64,000 nucleotides of DNA from Spirochaetota bacterium (GTDB lineage: Bacteria > Spirochaetota > UBA4802 > JAKQUI01). The notes under the pieces were generated by a model. That model was not told where the DNA came from, did no database searches, and saw only the letters and a list, made by a program, of their open reading frames with translations. The translations under genes were made by a program, and so were the position numbers. The stretch is taken from NCBI GenBank assembly GCA_029562645.1, contig JAKQUI010000069.1:186001-250000 (forward strand). The letters are read 5' to 3'. The stretch's first letter is position 1. Each line of letters begins with the position of its first letter. Positions 36,327 through 45,680 of the stretch are shown piece by piece.

Positions 36327-36893
36327 CTATGCTTCAACCACGTTCTTGAAGCTTGAATAATCTTCGTTAGAAATTTTTCCCACGATTTCGGAAAACACGC
36401 CCGCGCCGCGCTCCTTGTCGAATGAACGCTTTCGCCACAGGAGCTGGAGCTTGAGATAATAGACGACCAGCCTGTCGATATCGAAATAATGCCCCTGCTC
36501 GAGCTCCTCCAGATACGTCCAGCGCACCCAGTCCAAAAGGTCCTCGGCCGCGAGCGGCGATGCTTCCTCGAACGCCTCGCGCGCCGCCTTGTCCTCGACG
36601 TGGGGATCCGCGTTCTCCCGCACAAACTGCTCCGCGTCGATGCTCTTCTTTGCGGCCCGAAGCCGAGCGAGCTTGTTCCTAAGGTTCCGCTCCCAGTTCC
36701 GCCATCTGCCCAGCACGCCGCTCTCGCCCTCCTCGGGCTCCACATCGGCAAGATGGGTCTTGCGTATCATGGCCATGTCTTCGGGTGACACACCCGTCTC
36801 GCACGCGTCGAGAAAATACTCGAGTGCCGGCGGCTTCTCCATGTCGTACACCAGCGCGGGAAGCGATGCGACGACATAATAGTATTGCGCCAT
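36327..36893 (-). CDS. DUF2764 protein of the V-ATPase operon
   Basis: 188 residues. MAQYYYVVASLPALVYDMEKPP and the block LLDWVRWTYLEELEQGHYFDIDRLVVYYL match DUF2764, which occurs between E and A in V-ATPase operons of Borrelia, Treponema and Chlamydia. Its function is unknown. In those compact operons it may fill the role of subunit C, which joins the shaft to the membrane ring, but that is inference. It lies one base after the subunit E stop and 18 bases before A. Confidence 0.85.
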   Translation of the reverse strand: MAQYYYVVASLPALVYDMEKPPALEYFLDACETGVSPEDMAMIRKTHLADVEPEEGESGVLGRWRNWERNLRNKLARLRAAKKSIDAEQFVRENADPHVEDKAAREAFEEASPLAAEDLLDWVRWTYLEELEQGHYFDIDRLVVYYLKLQLLWRKRSFDKERGAGVFSEIVGKISNEDYSSFKNVVEA

Positions 36894-36894
36894 G

Positions 36895-37512
36895 CTATTT
36901 GGCCCCGCCGACCGATTTCTTAATGATGTCGGCCAGCACCGGATTAACGTGCTGGATGATGTTTTCGGCTATTCCTTCGTCGGTGAAGTCGTAGTAGGCG
37001 CTGCCGTCCTTTTCCGCGATGCGGAACCCCGCCTTGATGCCGGCATGCGGCTTGATGACGACACCCTTCTTCATCTCGGCAGCGAGCGCCGCCATGAGCC
37101 CGCTGGCCAGCTTCTCCCCGTCCTTTTCGGAGATGAGGACCGAGATGTCGTCCGTGCCCTTCTTGACCCACTCGCGAACGATCACCGGGACGATCTCCTT
37201 CACCACATCGCCGGAGAGGGATTCGGACACCTTGTTCTTTATGATAGCATCGAGCAGATCGGTGAGCGCCGCTTTTACGGAAAGGAGAAGATCGCGACTC
37301 GCCTGCTTGAGGGCTTCCTTCCCGTCATTCTCGAGCTGGACCGCCTGGCTCTTGGCGCGCGACACCATCTCATCGGATTCCTTCCTCGCGCGCGCGACGA
37401 TATCCGCGGCCTGCTTCTCCGCGTCGGCGATGATCTGCCGGGACTTCGCTTCGGCCTCGCCAACGCCCTCCTGCTTTATCTTGTCTATGAGTTCTTTCAG
37501 CTGGATGTTCAT
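36895..37512 (-). CDS. ntpE: V-type ATPase subunit E (peripheral stalk)
   Basis: 205 residues from the ATG 37510-37512, chosen for its GAGGGAAAC ribosome binding site; 23 further in-frame codons upstream have none. It starts MNIQLKELIDKIKQEGVGEAE, has a long Lys/Glu/Ala helix and a C-terminal V-ATPase E domain. E is the stalk anchoring the A3B3 head, normally paired with G or H, but no such gene is present here. It is the first gene of the operon, so the operon promoter must lie in the gap upstream. Confidence 0.9.
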   Translation of the reverse strand: MNIQLKELIDKIKQEGVGEAEAKSRQIIADAEKQAADIVARARKESDEMVSRAKSQAVQLENDGKEALKQASRDLLLSVKAALTDLLDAIIKNKVSESLSGDVVKEIVPVIVREWVKKGTDDISVLISEKDGEKLASGLMAALAAEMKKGVVIKPHAGIKAGFRIAEKDGSAYYDFTDEGIAENIIQHVNPVLADIIKKSVGGAK

Positions 37513-37977
37513 GTTTCCCTCTTCCCGTGGCGTGATATGGTTGCGACCTTGAACCGGCGTGCCGGCACGCACCATCGACAAAAATAATTACTGTAAAAGA
37601 ACCGCAGCAGCGTGATATTCAACTTTGAGGCCAATACTTGTGCAGCTGGGGAAATAATCAAGAAAATTTTCCGCGATGTATCGCAAAATAAAGCCTACAA
37701 ACTGCATTCTTCGTATATATAATTCCATATTTCTCATGACGCGGGTGCCAGCGCCATAATGGCATGCGTCGAAGGGCGCGAGCGAAAACGATTCCCGTGA
37801 AATATTTTACTTGCATTTTTCATCATTACGCTCGAAGGTAGCATGCGACTGCGGGAACACGGAGTGCGGCTTCTGGCATTCCGATACAACCCTGCGGGGC
37901 GCCGACCGACACGAAAACCTCTTGGCGGCGCACGTCAGCACATCGAAACGGCATTTTTATCTACGGGGGAACAGAAC
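37513..37977. other. 465-base divergent intergenic region upstream of V-ATPase and RsbRD-like genes
   Basis: It separates two divergent genes and is AT-rich in places (about 37620-37740). It should hold the promoters of both genes. I see no convincing -35/-10 pair on either strand and no long hairpin or RNA gene. The plus-strand frame is open from about 37843, but its first codons lack a ribosome binding site. Confidence 0.5.
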
Positions 37978-38499
37978 ATGCAACGACTCATATCTGAAAA
38001 ACTCGTCGGACTGATCGAGAAGAACAGCGCATCGATTCTTGAGAAGTGGGTCGAGCGTCTGCTTGCCGACGGCATCACGTCGTCATTCTCCAAGGGACAT
38101 GTCGAATATGTCTCCGACAAGGCAAAGGGACTGTTGCAAAATCTGGGGAAATGGCTGCATTACGACACCAACAAGGATGAGATTGAAAAGCGCTACACCG
38201 ATGAAGCGAAGGACCTCTTTAAAATGAAGATCCCGCTTCACGAAGCGACCCGGGCAATGGTCGTTTTGCGCCGGTTCGTATGGCTGTTCGTGGTCGATGA
38301 GACATCTTCGGATTCGGCGTTCGAGCTCAATCAACTCAAGGAGTTCAACGACCGGCTGATCCTCTTTTTCGACCGCGCGCAGTATTACGTCATCCGATCG
38401 TATATGGCCGAGCTGAGCGCGACGCTTCAGCAGGCGTGCAAGGTCTCGGCGGACGACGCCGAAAAGCTGTTTTTCACCAAGTCGTTCTACAACAAGTAA
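37978..38499 (+). CDS. RsbRD N-terminal-like (RsbT co-antagonist type) sensory protein
   Basis: 173 residues from the ATG at 37978 with GGGGGA upstream. The helical pattern LVGLIEKNSASILEKWVERLL, then a block with IPLHEATRAMVVLRRFVW, agrees with the RsbRD N-terminal sensor domain, a globin-like helical bundle. The C-terminal STAS domain of true RsbR proteins is absent, so it would be a stand-alone sensor. It converges on the response-regulator operon, with 2 bases between the two stops. The link to the phosphorelay next door is inference. Confidence 0.72.
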   Translation: MQRLISEKLVGLIEKNSASILEKWVERLLADGITSSFSKGHVEYVSDKAKGLLQNLGKWLHYDTNKDEIEKRYTDEAKDLFKMKIPLHEATRAMVVLRRFVWLFVVDETSSDSAFELNQLKEFNDRLILFFDRAQYYVIRSYMAELSATLQQACKVSADDAEKLFFTKSFYNK

Positions 38500-38501
38500 C
38501 C

Positions 38502-39434
38502 TCAATCGACGGCGACAATCCTATCGCGGCCGTTTCGCTTGCCGCGATAGAGCCGCTCGTCGGCGACCCGAATTAAATCATCGAACACCGACCGCGCCGG
38601 ATCGATATCAGCGAGGTCGGCGATACCGCATGTGAACGTAAACGATACCGCAATCGATCCATATCGATACTCATGAGCGGCGTTGGCGGCGCGCAACCGT
38701 TCAAGAACCTGGAGCGCGTCGTTGCGCGATGCGGCCGGCAGAACCACCAGGAACTCCTCCCCGCCATAGCGTATCGCGAGGTCGTACGTGCGAACGCATG
38801 TGCGCATGACGTGCGCGAATTCCTTCAGCACATAATCGCCGCACTGGTGTCCGTAGGTATCGTTGAGCCGCTTGAAGTGGTCGATGTCGACCATCGCGAT
38901 CGCGAAATCGCTCAAACTCCGCTTGATCTTCCCGGACTCGTTCTTAATGAAATCGGAAAGGTAGCGTCGGTTATACAGTCCCGTGTGCGGATCGATGATG
39001 ACATCATGCGCCAATCGCTGCCGCTCGGTCGATCGCTTGAGCGCCGAGCGTATTCGCGCGACGAGCTCGGCCTCATCGAACGGCTTCTTGATATAATCGT
39101 ACCCGCCGAGCTCGAGCCCCGTTACGACGTCCGCGGGGTCGGTTCGCGCCGTGAGAAAGATCACCGGGATGTTGCGATACCGGTCGTCCCCGGCCAATTC
39201 GGCGGCGAGCTGAAAACCGTCGCGACCGGGAAGCATCACATCGAGCAGGAGAATGGACGGAACGGCATGGGCGATACGCTCCATCATCTCCGCGCCATCG
39301 ACGGCCACCTCCACCTCGAAATCATCGAGCACGTTTCCCAGTAAATAACGGTTTCCCGGGTCGTCATCCACGACCAGCACCCGGGGTTTTGGCGCTATGC
39401 CCCCCTCCCGCGCACCCGGCTCCGTGACGCTCAA
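38502..39434 (-). CDS. Response regulator with GGDEF diguanylate cyclase output (PleD/WspR type)
   Basis: 310 residues from a TTG at 39432-39434, which overlaps the previous stop and has GGAGGGG five bases away. The receiver domain (about 17-130) has the acidic pair after VVDDDP, acceptor Asp65 and the conserved Lys in KKPF. The diguanylate cyclase domain (about 145-305) has an intact GGEEF at 224-228 and an RxxD inhibitory site (R215-D218) five residues before it. It should make cyclic di-GMP when phosphorylated and be product-inhibited. It is the last gene of a kinase-receiver-GGDEF operon. Confidence 0.95.
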   Translation of the reverse strand: MSVTEPGAREGGIAPKPRVLVVDDDPGNRYLLGNVLDDFEVEVAVDGAEMMERIAHAVPSILLLDVMLPGRDGFQLAAELAGDDRYRNIPVIFLTARTDPADVVTGLELGGYDYIKKPFDEAELVARIRSALKRSTERQRLAHDVIIDPHTGLYNRRYLSDFIKNESGKIKRSLSDFAIAMVDIDHFKRLNDTYGHQCGDYVLKEFAHVMRTCVRTYDLAIRYGGEEFLVVLPAASRNDALQVLERLRAANAAHEYRYGSIAVSFTFTCGIADLADIDPARSVFDDLIRVADERLYRGKRNGRDRIVAVD

Positions 39435-39823
39435 CGGGCCCCTCCGTGTTGCTCACGCACCTTTCGCTTGAGCACGGCGTCGATGCGCTCGAGCAGAATC
39501 GTTCCGTCAATCGGCTTGACCAGGTAGTCATACGCTCCGGCGAGCATGCCGGTGACGATCTCCTTCTTGCTGGAGTGAGCGGTGAGAAAGATGACGGGAA
39601 TGCCCCGATAGCGGTCGTCTTTCTGCAATTTCTGCGCAAGGATCAAACCGTCCTCGCGGGGCAGGCCGATATCCATGATGATAAGATCGGGAATGTGCGC
39701 TGAAAGCTTTTCCCACATCTGGCTTCCGTCCACGGCGAACTGGCATTCATATTCCTCCAGAAGCTGTTCGAGAACGAACCGGTTCGGATAGGCGTCTTCG
39801 ACTATGAGAATTGAGTGTTTCAC
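39431..39823 (-). CDS. Stand-alone response-regulator receiver
   Basis: 130 residues from a GTG at 39821-39823 overlapping the kinase stop. It is a single receiver domain: acidic residues in IVEDAYPNR, acceptor Asp51 in LIIMDIGLP, a Thr in FLTAHSS and Lys in VKPIDG. Without an output domain it probably shuttles phosphate between the hybrid kinase and the GGDEF regulator or acts on a protein target. Overlaps of four bases at both ends suggest tight stoichiometric translation. Confidence 0.93.
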   Translation of the reverse strand: MKHSILIVEDAYPNRFVLEQLLEEYECQFAVDGSQMWEKLSAHIPDLIIMDIGLPREDGLILAQKLQKDDRYRGIPVIFLTAHSSKKEIVTGMLAGAYDYLVKPIDGTILLERIDAVLKRKVREQHGGAR

Positions 39824-42800
39824 GTTGCTGACTCCGGTGCCTTCGCCAGGACACGCGATAGTGTCGCATGGAGCAGCGTGTTGTCAACCGGTTTTGTGAT
39901 GCACTCGGTAAACCCGTGGGCCAGGATGCGCGCGATCTCATGCGCCATGGCGCGCGCCGTCACGGCGAGGATCGGCACCGTCGGCCCGCCCTTCGTCCCC
40001 GACCTGATCCGATCGAACACCTCGAAACCGTTCATTTCCGGCATCATGATATCAAGGAGCACGGCGTCCGGTCGCCGTGCGAAAAAGCGACCGACGCCCT
40101 CGCTGCCGTTGCTCGCCACTTCGATCTCGTACGCATCCTCGAGCATCAATCGCAGCGTGGCGCGCGCGCTGGCGTCATCATCGATGATGAGGATGTGCGG
40201 ACGGTCCCGCACCGGCGCGCCGCCGCGGACCGGGGTTGCCGCTCCATCCGACGAGACGATGTGATCGCCGGGTCGCGACACGGGAATTCGAAATGAAACC
40301 GTCGTTCCCGCGCCGGGACGGCTTGCGATGGATATATCGCCCCCCATGAGATCCGAGTATCGCTTGCACAGGGCCAGCCCCAGACCGGTTCCCGCATAGC
40401 GTTTCGACGGCGAGATGTCCGCCTGCGTGAAGGGCTCGAAGGCATGCGGGAGAAAGCCCTCCTCTATGCCGATCCCCGTATCGGAGACCGAACACTCGAG
40501 GATGCCGTCGCGCACCGCTCCGGCGATGCGGATCTCGCCCGAATCGGTGTACTTCGCGGCGTTGCCGACCAGGTTCACGAGGATTTGCCGCACCTTGTCG
40601 GAATCGGCGATTATGTCGTCCGCGGCGCCGTCGATCGCGTTCACGACGCGAACCGGTTTGTCCGCTACAAGCGTTCTCGTCAGGGCCACGATCTCATCGA
40701 CAAGCCCCTGCAGCGAAAAAACGACCGGACGCACGACCGCCTTCCCCGCTTCGACCTTCGAGAGGTCCAGCAGATCGTCTATTATGGCAAGCAGGCGCAC
40801 CCCGCTCTCGTAGACGAGACGCAGGCCCTCGAGCTGTTTCGCGGTGAGATTGCCGGCGTTTTTCTCCATGAGAAGCTTCGAGATGCCGATAACGGCGTTC
40901 ATGGGGGTCCGTATCTCGTGGCTCATGTTTGCCAGGAACTCCGACTTCGCATGATTGGCCCGCTCGGCCTCGGCGCGCGACTCTCGGATTTCCCGCTCGT
41001 ATCGTTTCCTCTTGAGGACAACGGCGATAAGCTCGCCCACGGTCCGGATGAGGCTGATCGCCTCACGCTCCCATATGCGATGCTCGGCAACCGAATCGAA
41101 GCCCGCAAACCCCATCAGCTCGTCACCGTGTATGATCGGGACGAGCACCAGCGACATGATCCCCTGCCGCTCGAAACTTTCGCGTTCGGCGGCGGCTTCG
41201 GGCGGCAGCTCGTGAACATCGCGAACGGCGACAGTCTCCCAGCCGCGCAAGCGCCCGATGGACCATGGAAAATCGCCTGCGACGAGATCCTGCAAGCTGT
41301 CGCGCTGCGACACCACGCCGGGAGCGCACCACTCGTGCGTGTTGCTCATGCGGGACCCGTCGTCGCTGAAGAGGAACACGTAGGCCCGGTCTGCATTGAG
41401 GAGCGTGCCGATGGCGCGCATGGAACGATCGATGCCCGCATCGATCTCCTCGGAATCGAGATTGATGAAGTCCGTCGAGAGCGTCATGATGACGCCTTCC
41501 AGCCGCTCGCGGAACTCGAGGCTCAGCGAGGACTCGATCCGCTCGGTGATATCCAGATGGGTGCCGGCCGCCCGCAGCGGCGCACCCGCATCGTCCCACT
41601 CCACCACCTTGCCGGTGTCGAGTATCCATCGCCACTCCCCGGACTTCGTTCTCAAGCGCTGGACGGTTTGATAGATGGGCGTCCTTCCCGACAGATGGTC
41701 GCGGAGCGCCTCCTCGACCTGGGGGCGGTCGTCCGGATGCAGCAGACGCTCCCATGAGGCGAGCGTGGGCTCGATCTCGTCCAGCTCATAGCCGAGCATG
41801 GCGGTCCACCGCTCATCGAAGACGACATCGCCGGTGGGAATATTCCAATCCCAGGCACCCAGATTTCCACCCTGCAGCGCGAGGGCATAGCGCTCATTGG
41901 TCTGATCGAGCTTCCTCTGAAGGTTCATCCGGTCCGAAAGATTACGCGATATGCCGAAGATCGCCGGCACTCCGTTCCAGGAGCCATGCGCGACGACCGT
42001 TTCCACGGGCACCAGGGTCCCGTCTTTTTCGCACAGTGGAATCCGGCACGTCGATGCGTCCTTGCGCAGCATCGAGGCGATGACATCGCGAGCCTCATCG
42101 CGTCGATCCGGCGGATGCACAAGCAGGATATCGCGCCCCACGAGCTCCTCGCGCGCATAGCCGAGCGTTTTCAGCACCGCGGAATTCACCTCGACGATCA
42201 CGCCCGCCGCATCGAGCACGAACACGCAATCGTCGATGGAATTGAACAACGACACGAGATTCCTTTCCTGAATGAATATCTGCTCACGGTAGCGAATCTC
42301 GTGCAGGATATTTCCAATCTGCGCGACGATCGTCTCAATGGCGTTACGAACACTGACGGGAAACAGGTTGGACTCGTGCGAGGCGATATTGAGGGCGGCG
42401 ATGACCCGTCCCTCGTGCTGGACGGGAATCACCCCGATGGCCCGGATGCCCTCAGTCCGCCGCAAGGGCGTAGCATCGCCCGCCAGGTCTGCATATTCGC
42501 GATACACGGGACTGCCATCCATGACAATGCGGTATTGGGACGTGCCGCTTTTAAACTCGGAAACCTCGTCGATGAAGGCCTCCGAGAGCCCCCGATGACT
42601 GACCAACCGTATCGAATCATTTTTCTCGTCGAGGGTGTAGATGCCGCCGCTGTCGATCGGCGGGATCTTCATAAGCGCCTGAAGAACGATATCGAACGAC
42701 TCGCTCACCGTGTACGGCCCGTGCAGGGCGATCGCGAGATCGCGCTGAATCGTGAGGATCGTCTCAAGACGAACCAGCTCGGTAACATCCTTCCCGATCG

Positions 42801-43098
42801 ACTGGTACCGCACCGGCCGTCCGGCGCTATCGAACGAGGCGTGGTGTATCCATTCCAACCACCCGCTGGCGCCATCTTCAGCATGATACTCACGACGGCA
42901 GGTGGTGGACGGTTCGAGGGGCGTGAGACCGGCAAGGACATCCCGGTCGCCGACCGGCAGGTGCGGAACGGAACCCGGAGCCATTCCCATGGCATACCGC
43001 GCGCGAAACGCTTTATTCGCGAAGATAACGGTAAAATCCGGGGTAAACCGACAGATGAGATCGGTCACGATCGGCTCCATTGCTGATTCTCCCGTCAT
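39820..43098 (-). CDS. Hybrid sensor histidine kinase with PAS and GAF sensors
   Basis: 1092 residues without membrane helices, so cytoplasmic. Approximate order: PAS (1-125), GAF (135-285), PAS (290-410), PAS (415-545), GAF (560-715), HisKA with phosphoacceptor His727 in MSHEIRTPMNAVIG, ATPase domain (about 840-955) and a C-terminal receiver with acceptor Asp1016. The many small-molecule sensors suggest response to diverse cytoplasmic signals. Phosphate could pass from its own receiver to the next two genes. A second ATG 18 bases in (43078-43080) has a GGGAG site and may be the real start. Confidence 0.92.
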   Translation of the reverse strand: MTGESAMEPIVTDLICRFTPDFTVIFANKAFRARYAMGMAPGSVPHLPVGDRDVLAGLTPLEPSTTCRREYHAEDGASGWLEWIHHASFDSAGRPVRYQSIGKDVTELVRLETILTIQRDLAIALHGPYTVSESFDIVLQALMKIPPIDSGGIYTLDEKNDSIRLVSHRGLSEAFIDEVSEFKSGTSQYRIVMDGSPVYREYADLAGDATPLRRTEGIRAIGVIPVQHEGRVIAALNIASHESNLFPVSVRNAIETIVAQIGNILHEIRYREQIFIQERNLVSLFNSIDDCVFVLDAAGVIVEVNSAVLKTLGYAREELVGRDILLVHPPDRRDEARDVIASMLRKDASTCRIPLCEKDGTLVPVETVVAHGSWNGVPAIFGISRNLSDRMNLQRKLDQTNERYALALQGGNLGAWDWNIPTGDVVFDERWTAMLGYELDEIEPTLASWERLLHPDDRPQVEEALRDHLSGRTPIYQTVQRLRTKSGEWRWILDTGKVVEWDDAGAPLRAAGTHLDITERIESSLSLEFRERLEGVIMTLSTDFINLDSEEIDAGIDRSMRAIGTLLNADRAYVFLFSDDGSRMSNTHEWCAPGVVSQRDSLQDLVAGDFPWSIGRLRGWETVAVRDVHELPPEAAAERESFERQGIMSLVLVPIIHGDELMGFAGFDSVAEHRIWEREAISLIRTVGELIAVVLKRKRYEREIRESRAEAERANHAKSEFLANMSHEIRTPMNAVIGISKLLMEKNAGNLTAKQLEGLRLVYESGVRLLAIIDDLLDLSKVEAGKAVVRPVVFSLQGLVDEIVALTRTLVADKPVRVVNAIDGAADDIIADSDKVRQILVNLVGNAAKYTDSGEIRIAGAVRDGILECSVSDTGIGIEEGFLPHAFEPFTQADISPSKRYAGTGLGLALCKRYSDLMGGDISIASRPGAGTTVSFRIPVSRPGDHIVSSDGAATPVRGGAPVRDRPHILIIDDDASARATLRLMLEDAYEIEVASNGSEGVGRFFARRPDAVLLDIMMPEMNGFEVFDRIRSGTKGGPTVPILAVTARAMAHEIARILAHGFTECITKPVDNTLLHATLSRVLAKAPESAT

Positions 43099-43379
43099 GA
43101 CCGCCCTGCGGCACGAGGGGCGGCCACGTATTGCTCCCTGCGTAGCATATCGATGAAGTCAGTTCAACAAAAAAACATGAAAGACCCTGTCGCGAGTGAC
43201 ATGACTGTTTTTCCCAGAAACGATGTTTTGTAATGGACAGAGGCGTTTGCTCCTTATACAATACTTCTCACGACAATGAATTGATCGTTCCTCGGCGCCG
43301 ATTTCCGCCGGGGGATCGCATCAACGACCGATGCGCATCTTCCGCCATCGGCCCGAAGAACGGCACGAGGTGGACGCCA

Positions 43380-45548
43380 ATGAAGCTCACGAACAGGGAT
43401 CACATCGTATCCGGAAACGGCCGAACCGCCGTCGTGAAGCGCAACGAGCACGGCATCCCGGAAATATCCGGCGACTCCCCGGCCGACCTCGCCTTCGGGC
43501 AGGGATGGGTTCACGCATGCGACCGCCAGCTCCAGGCGCTGCTCGCCAAAACGCTGACTGCAGGTCGCGCCGCGGAGCAGCTCGCCGCCGAGCCGGCCCT
43601 GATCGAAATCGACCGATACATGCGGCGCTTGAACCTCCTCCCCGACGCCGACGCGCAGATCAAAAAACTCGAGCCGGCGGTGCATGAGCAGCTCCAGGCC
43701 TATACCGACGGGTTTAACGCATATCTCACCGCGCACGGCGTCGTCTTCGAGCTGCGATTGCTCGGATACCGCGCGGAACCGTGGGAGATCAAGGACACCC
43801 TCCGCCTCGGCAAGGCGATGGGGCTCATCGGCCTCGCGGACGCGCAGGGGGCCATGGAAAAATTCATCGTGCAGATGATCCAGCACGGCATCGACGAGCG
43901 GCGTCTCAAGGAGCTCTTTCCCTATCTTACGGAGCGCATCGACGCAACACTCATCGGGAAGATCCGGCTCTCACCGCCGCTCGCGCCCGAATCGCTCGCG
44001 TGGCTCAGCGCGGTGCCGCGCCTCATCGCGTCCAACAACTGGGTGATCCGCGGCGCGCGCAGCGAATCAGGCAAGCCCCTGCTCTGCAGCGACCCGCACC
44101 TCGAGGTGAACCGTCTCCCGTCGATCTGGCAGGAGCTCGTGATGCGCCTGCCGGACGACACGATCATCGGAAGCTCGATCCCGGGCGCGCCGGGTCTGCC
44201 CATCGGACGGACGCGGCGGCTTGCATGGGGCGCCACCTACTCGTTCATGGACCAGATCGATTTTCGCATCGAGGAATGCCGCGACGGGGCCTACCGTCGC
44301 GGATCATCATGGAAGCCGTTCACGGTCCGACGCGAGGAGATTCGGCTCAAGAAGGGACGGCCCGTTATCGAAACCGTGTACGAAAACGAGCTTGGCCCTC
44401 TCGAAGGAGATCCGAACGTCGCGGGACATTACCTTGTGATGTGCTGGTCGGCCGCGCGCGGCTGCATCGCCAAGGACTTCAACGGCATCCTGGGCATGAC
44501 CACCGCAAAGAGCGTGAAGGAGGGTATGGCCCTCTACCGTCGCCTCGAGGCGAACAGCTTCAACTATGTGCTCGCTGACGATTCCGGCAATATCGGCTAT
44601 CAGATGAGCGGACGGCTGTTCAACCGGCCGCGCGGCGCAAGCGGTCTCGTCCCGCTCCCCGCGTGGGACACAAAGTACAACAGCGCGGGGTTCGTGCCCG
44701 CCGCGAAGCTCCCCTCGCAGTACAATCCCGCGAGCGGGACGATCGTCACGGCGAACCAGGACCTCAACCGTTTCGGAAAGGCGAAACCCATCAACCTCCC
44801 GATGGGATCGTATCGCGCGGACCGAATCGAGCAGCTCCTGAAAAAGAAATCGAAATACTCGGTCGAGGACATGAAGGCGATTCACTACGACCTGTACTCG
44901 CTGCAGGCCGAAGCCTTCATGAAGCACCTGCGCCCCCTCCTGCCCGACACCGAAAACGGACGGGCGCTTCGCGACTGGGACTGCGCGTACACGGCAGATT
45001 CCACGGGCGCGATGCTCTTCGAATCGGTGTATCACGCGCTCCTGCGAGTCGTTTTCGGCGATGGCGGCATGGGGCGCGAGGTGGTGGAGCACCTCATGGC
45101 CGAGACGAGCCTCTTCAACGACTACTACGCGAACTTCGACAGGATATTGCTGGGGAAGCGGTCGGCATGGTTCAACGACCGTCCCAAAGACGAGCTTTTC
45201 CGGCGGGCGATTGACGAGGGGCTGTCGGTACCGGCCGCGCCCTATGGAAAAACCAGGAAGATCACGCTGGCGCATCTGCTCTTCGGAGGCAAGCTGCCGT
45301 CGTTCCTCGGCTTCGACTACGGTCCAATCGAGCTTCCGGGCTGCCGTGCGACCATACCCCAGGGGCAGATCTTCCGCAGCGCGGGGCGCACCACCACCTT
45401 CAGCCCGTCATATCGCATGATCGCCGATATGGCGACACGCGAGCTGCATACGAACCTCGCCGGGGGCGCCTCGGATCGGCGCTTCTCGAAATGGTACGTG
45501 AACGATATGAAGAACTGGCTGGGCGGGGTATATAAGCTGCTGCGGTGA
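43380..45548 (+). CDS. Penicillin acylase-family (Ntn-hydrolase, S45) protein
   Basis: 722 residues from the ATG at 43380 (CGAGGTGG upstream). The frame is open 49 codons further up without a good start. The family pattern is EHGIPEISGDSPADLAFGQGWVHACDRQ, the nucleophile Ser218 in IASNNWVIRG followed by SGKPLLCSDPHL, and later GTIVTANQDL. Autocleavage before the Ser would give an alpha chain of about 217 and a beta chain of about 505 residues. No signal peptide is visible, whereas classical members are periplasmic; quorum-sensing acylases and other amide hydrolases share the fold. Substrate unknown. Confidence 0.88.
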   Translation: MKLTNRDHIVSGNGRTAVVKRNEHGIPEISGDSPADLAFGQGWVHACDRQLQALLAKTLTAGRAAEQLAAEPALIEIDRYMRRLNLLPDADAQIKKLEPAVHEQLQAYTDGFNAYLTAHGVVFELRLLGYRAEPWEIKDTLRLGKAMGLIGLADAQGAMEKFIVQMIQHGIDERRLKELFPYLTERIDATLIGKIRLSPPLAPESLAWLSAVPRLIASNNWVIRGARSESGKPLLCSDPHLEVNRLPSIWQELVMRLPDDTIIGSSIPGAPGLPIGRTRRLAWGATYSFMDQIDFRIEECRDGAYRRGSSWKPFTVRREEIRLKKGRPVIETVYENELGPLEGDPNVAGHYLVMCWSAARGCIAKDFNGILGMTTAKSVKEGMALYRRLEANSFNYVLADDSGNIGYQMSGRLFNRPRGASGLVPLPAWDTKYNSAGFVPAAKLPSQYNPASGTIVTANQDLNRFGKAKPINLPMGSYRADRIEQLLKKKSKYSVEDMKAIHYDLYSLQAEAFMKHLRPLLPDTENGRALRDWDCAYTADSTGAMLFESVYHALLRVVFGDGGMGREVVEHLMAETSLFNDYYANFDRILLGKRSAWFNDRPKDELFRRAIDEGLSVPAAPYGKTRKITLAHLLFGGKLPSFLGFDYGPIELPGCRATIPQGQIFRSAGRTTTFSPSYRMIADMATRELHTNLAGGASDRRFSKWYVNDMKNWLGGVYKLLR

Positions 45549-45559
45549 AATAAAAAACG

Positions 45560-45634
<75 letters not shown>

Positions 45635-45651
45635 TTTATGATCCGTGGGGC

Positions 45652-45680
45652 GTAATATGCACGGCCGCTCGCGATGTCAA
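45652..45680 (-). promoter_or_regulatory. Promoter of tRNA-Arg
   Basis: On the minus strand TTGACA (45680-45675), 17 bases, TATTAC (45657-45652). A start about seven bases downstream gives a leader of roughly a dozen bases before the tRNA. The -35 overlaps the stop codon of the radical SAM gene. Confidence 0.72.

Noticed and set aside
37843-37977. Upstream extension of the RsbRD-like gene
   Set aside because: The frame is open but starts without a ribosome binding site and the peptide has no match to the helical domain; the ATG at 37978 has a clear GGGGGA site.
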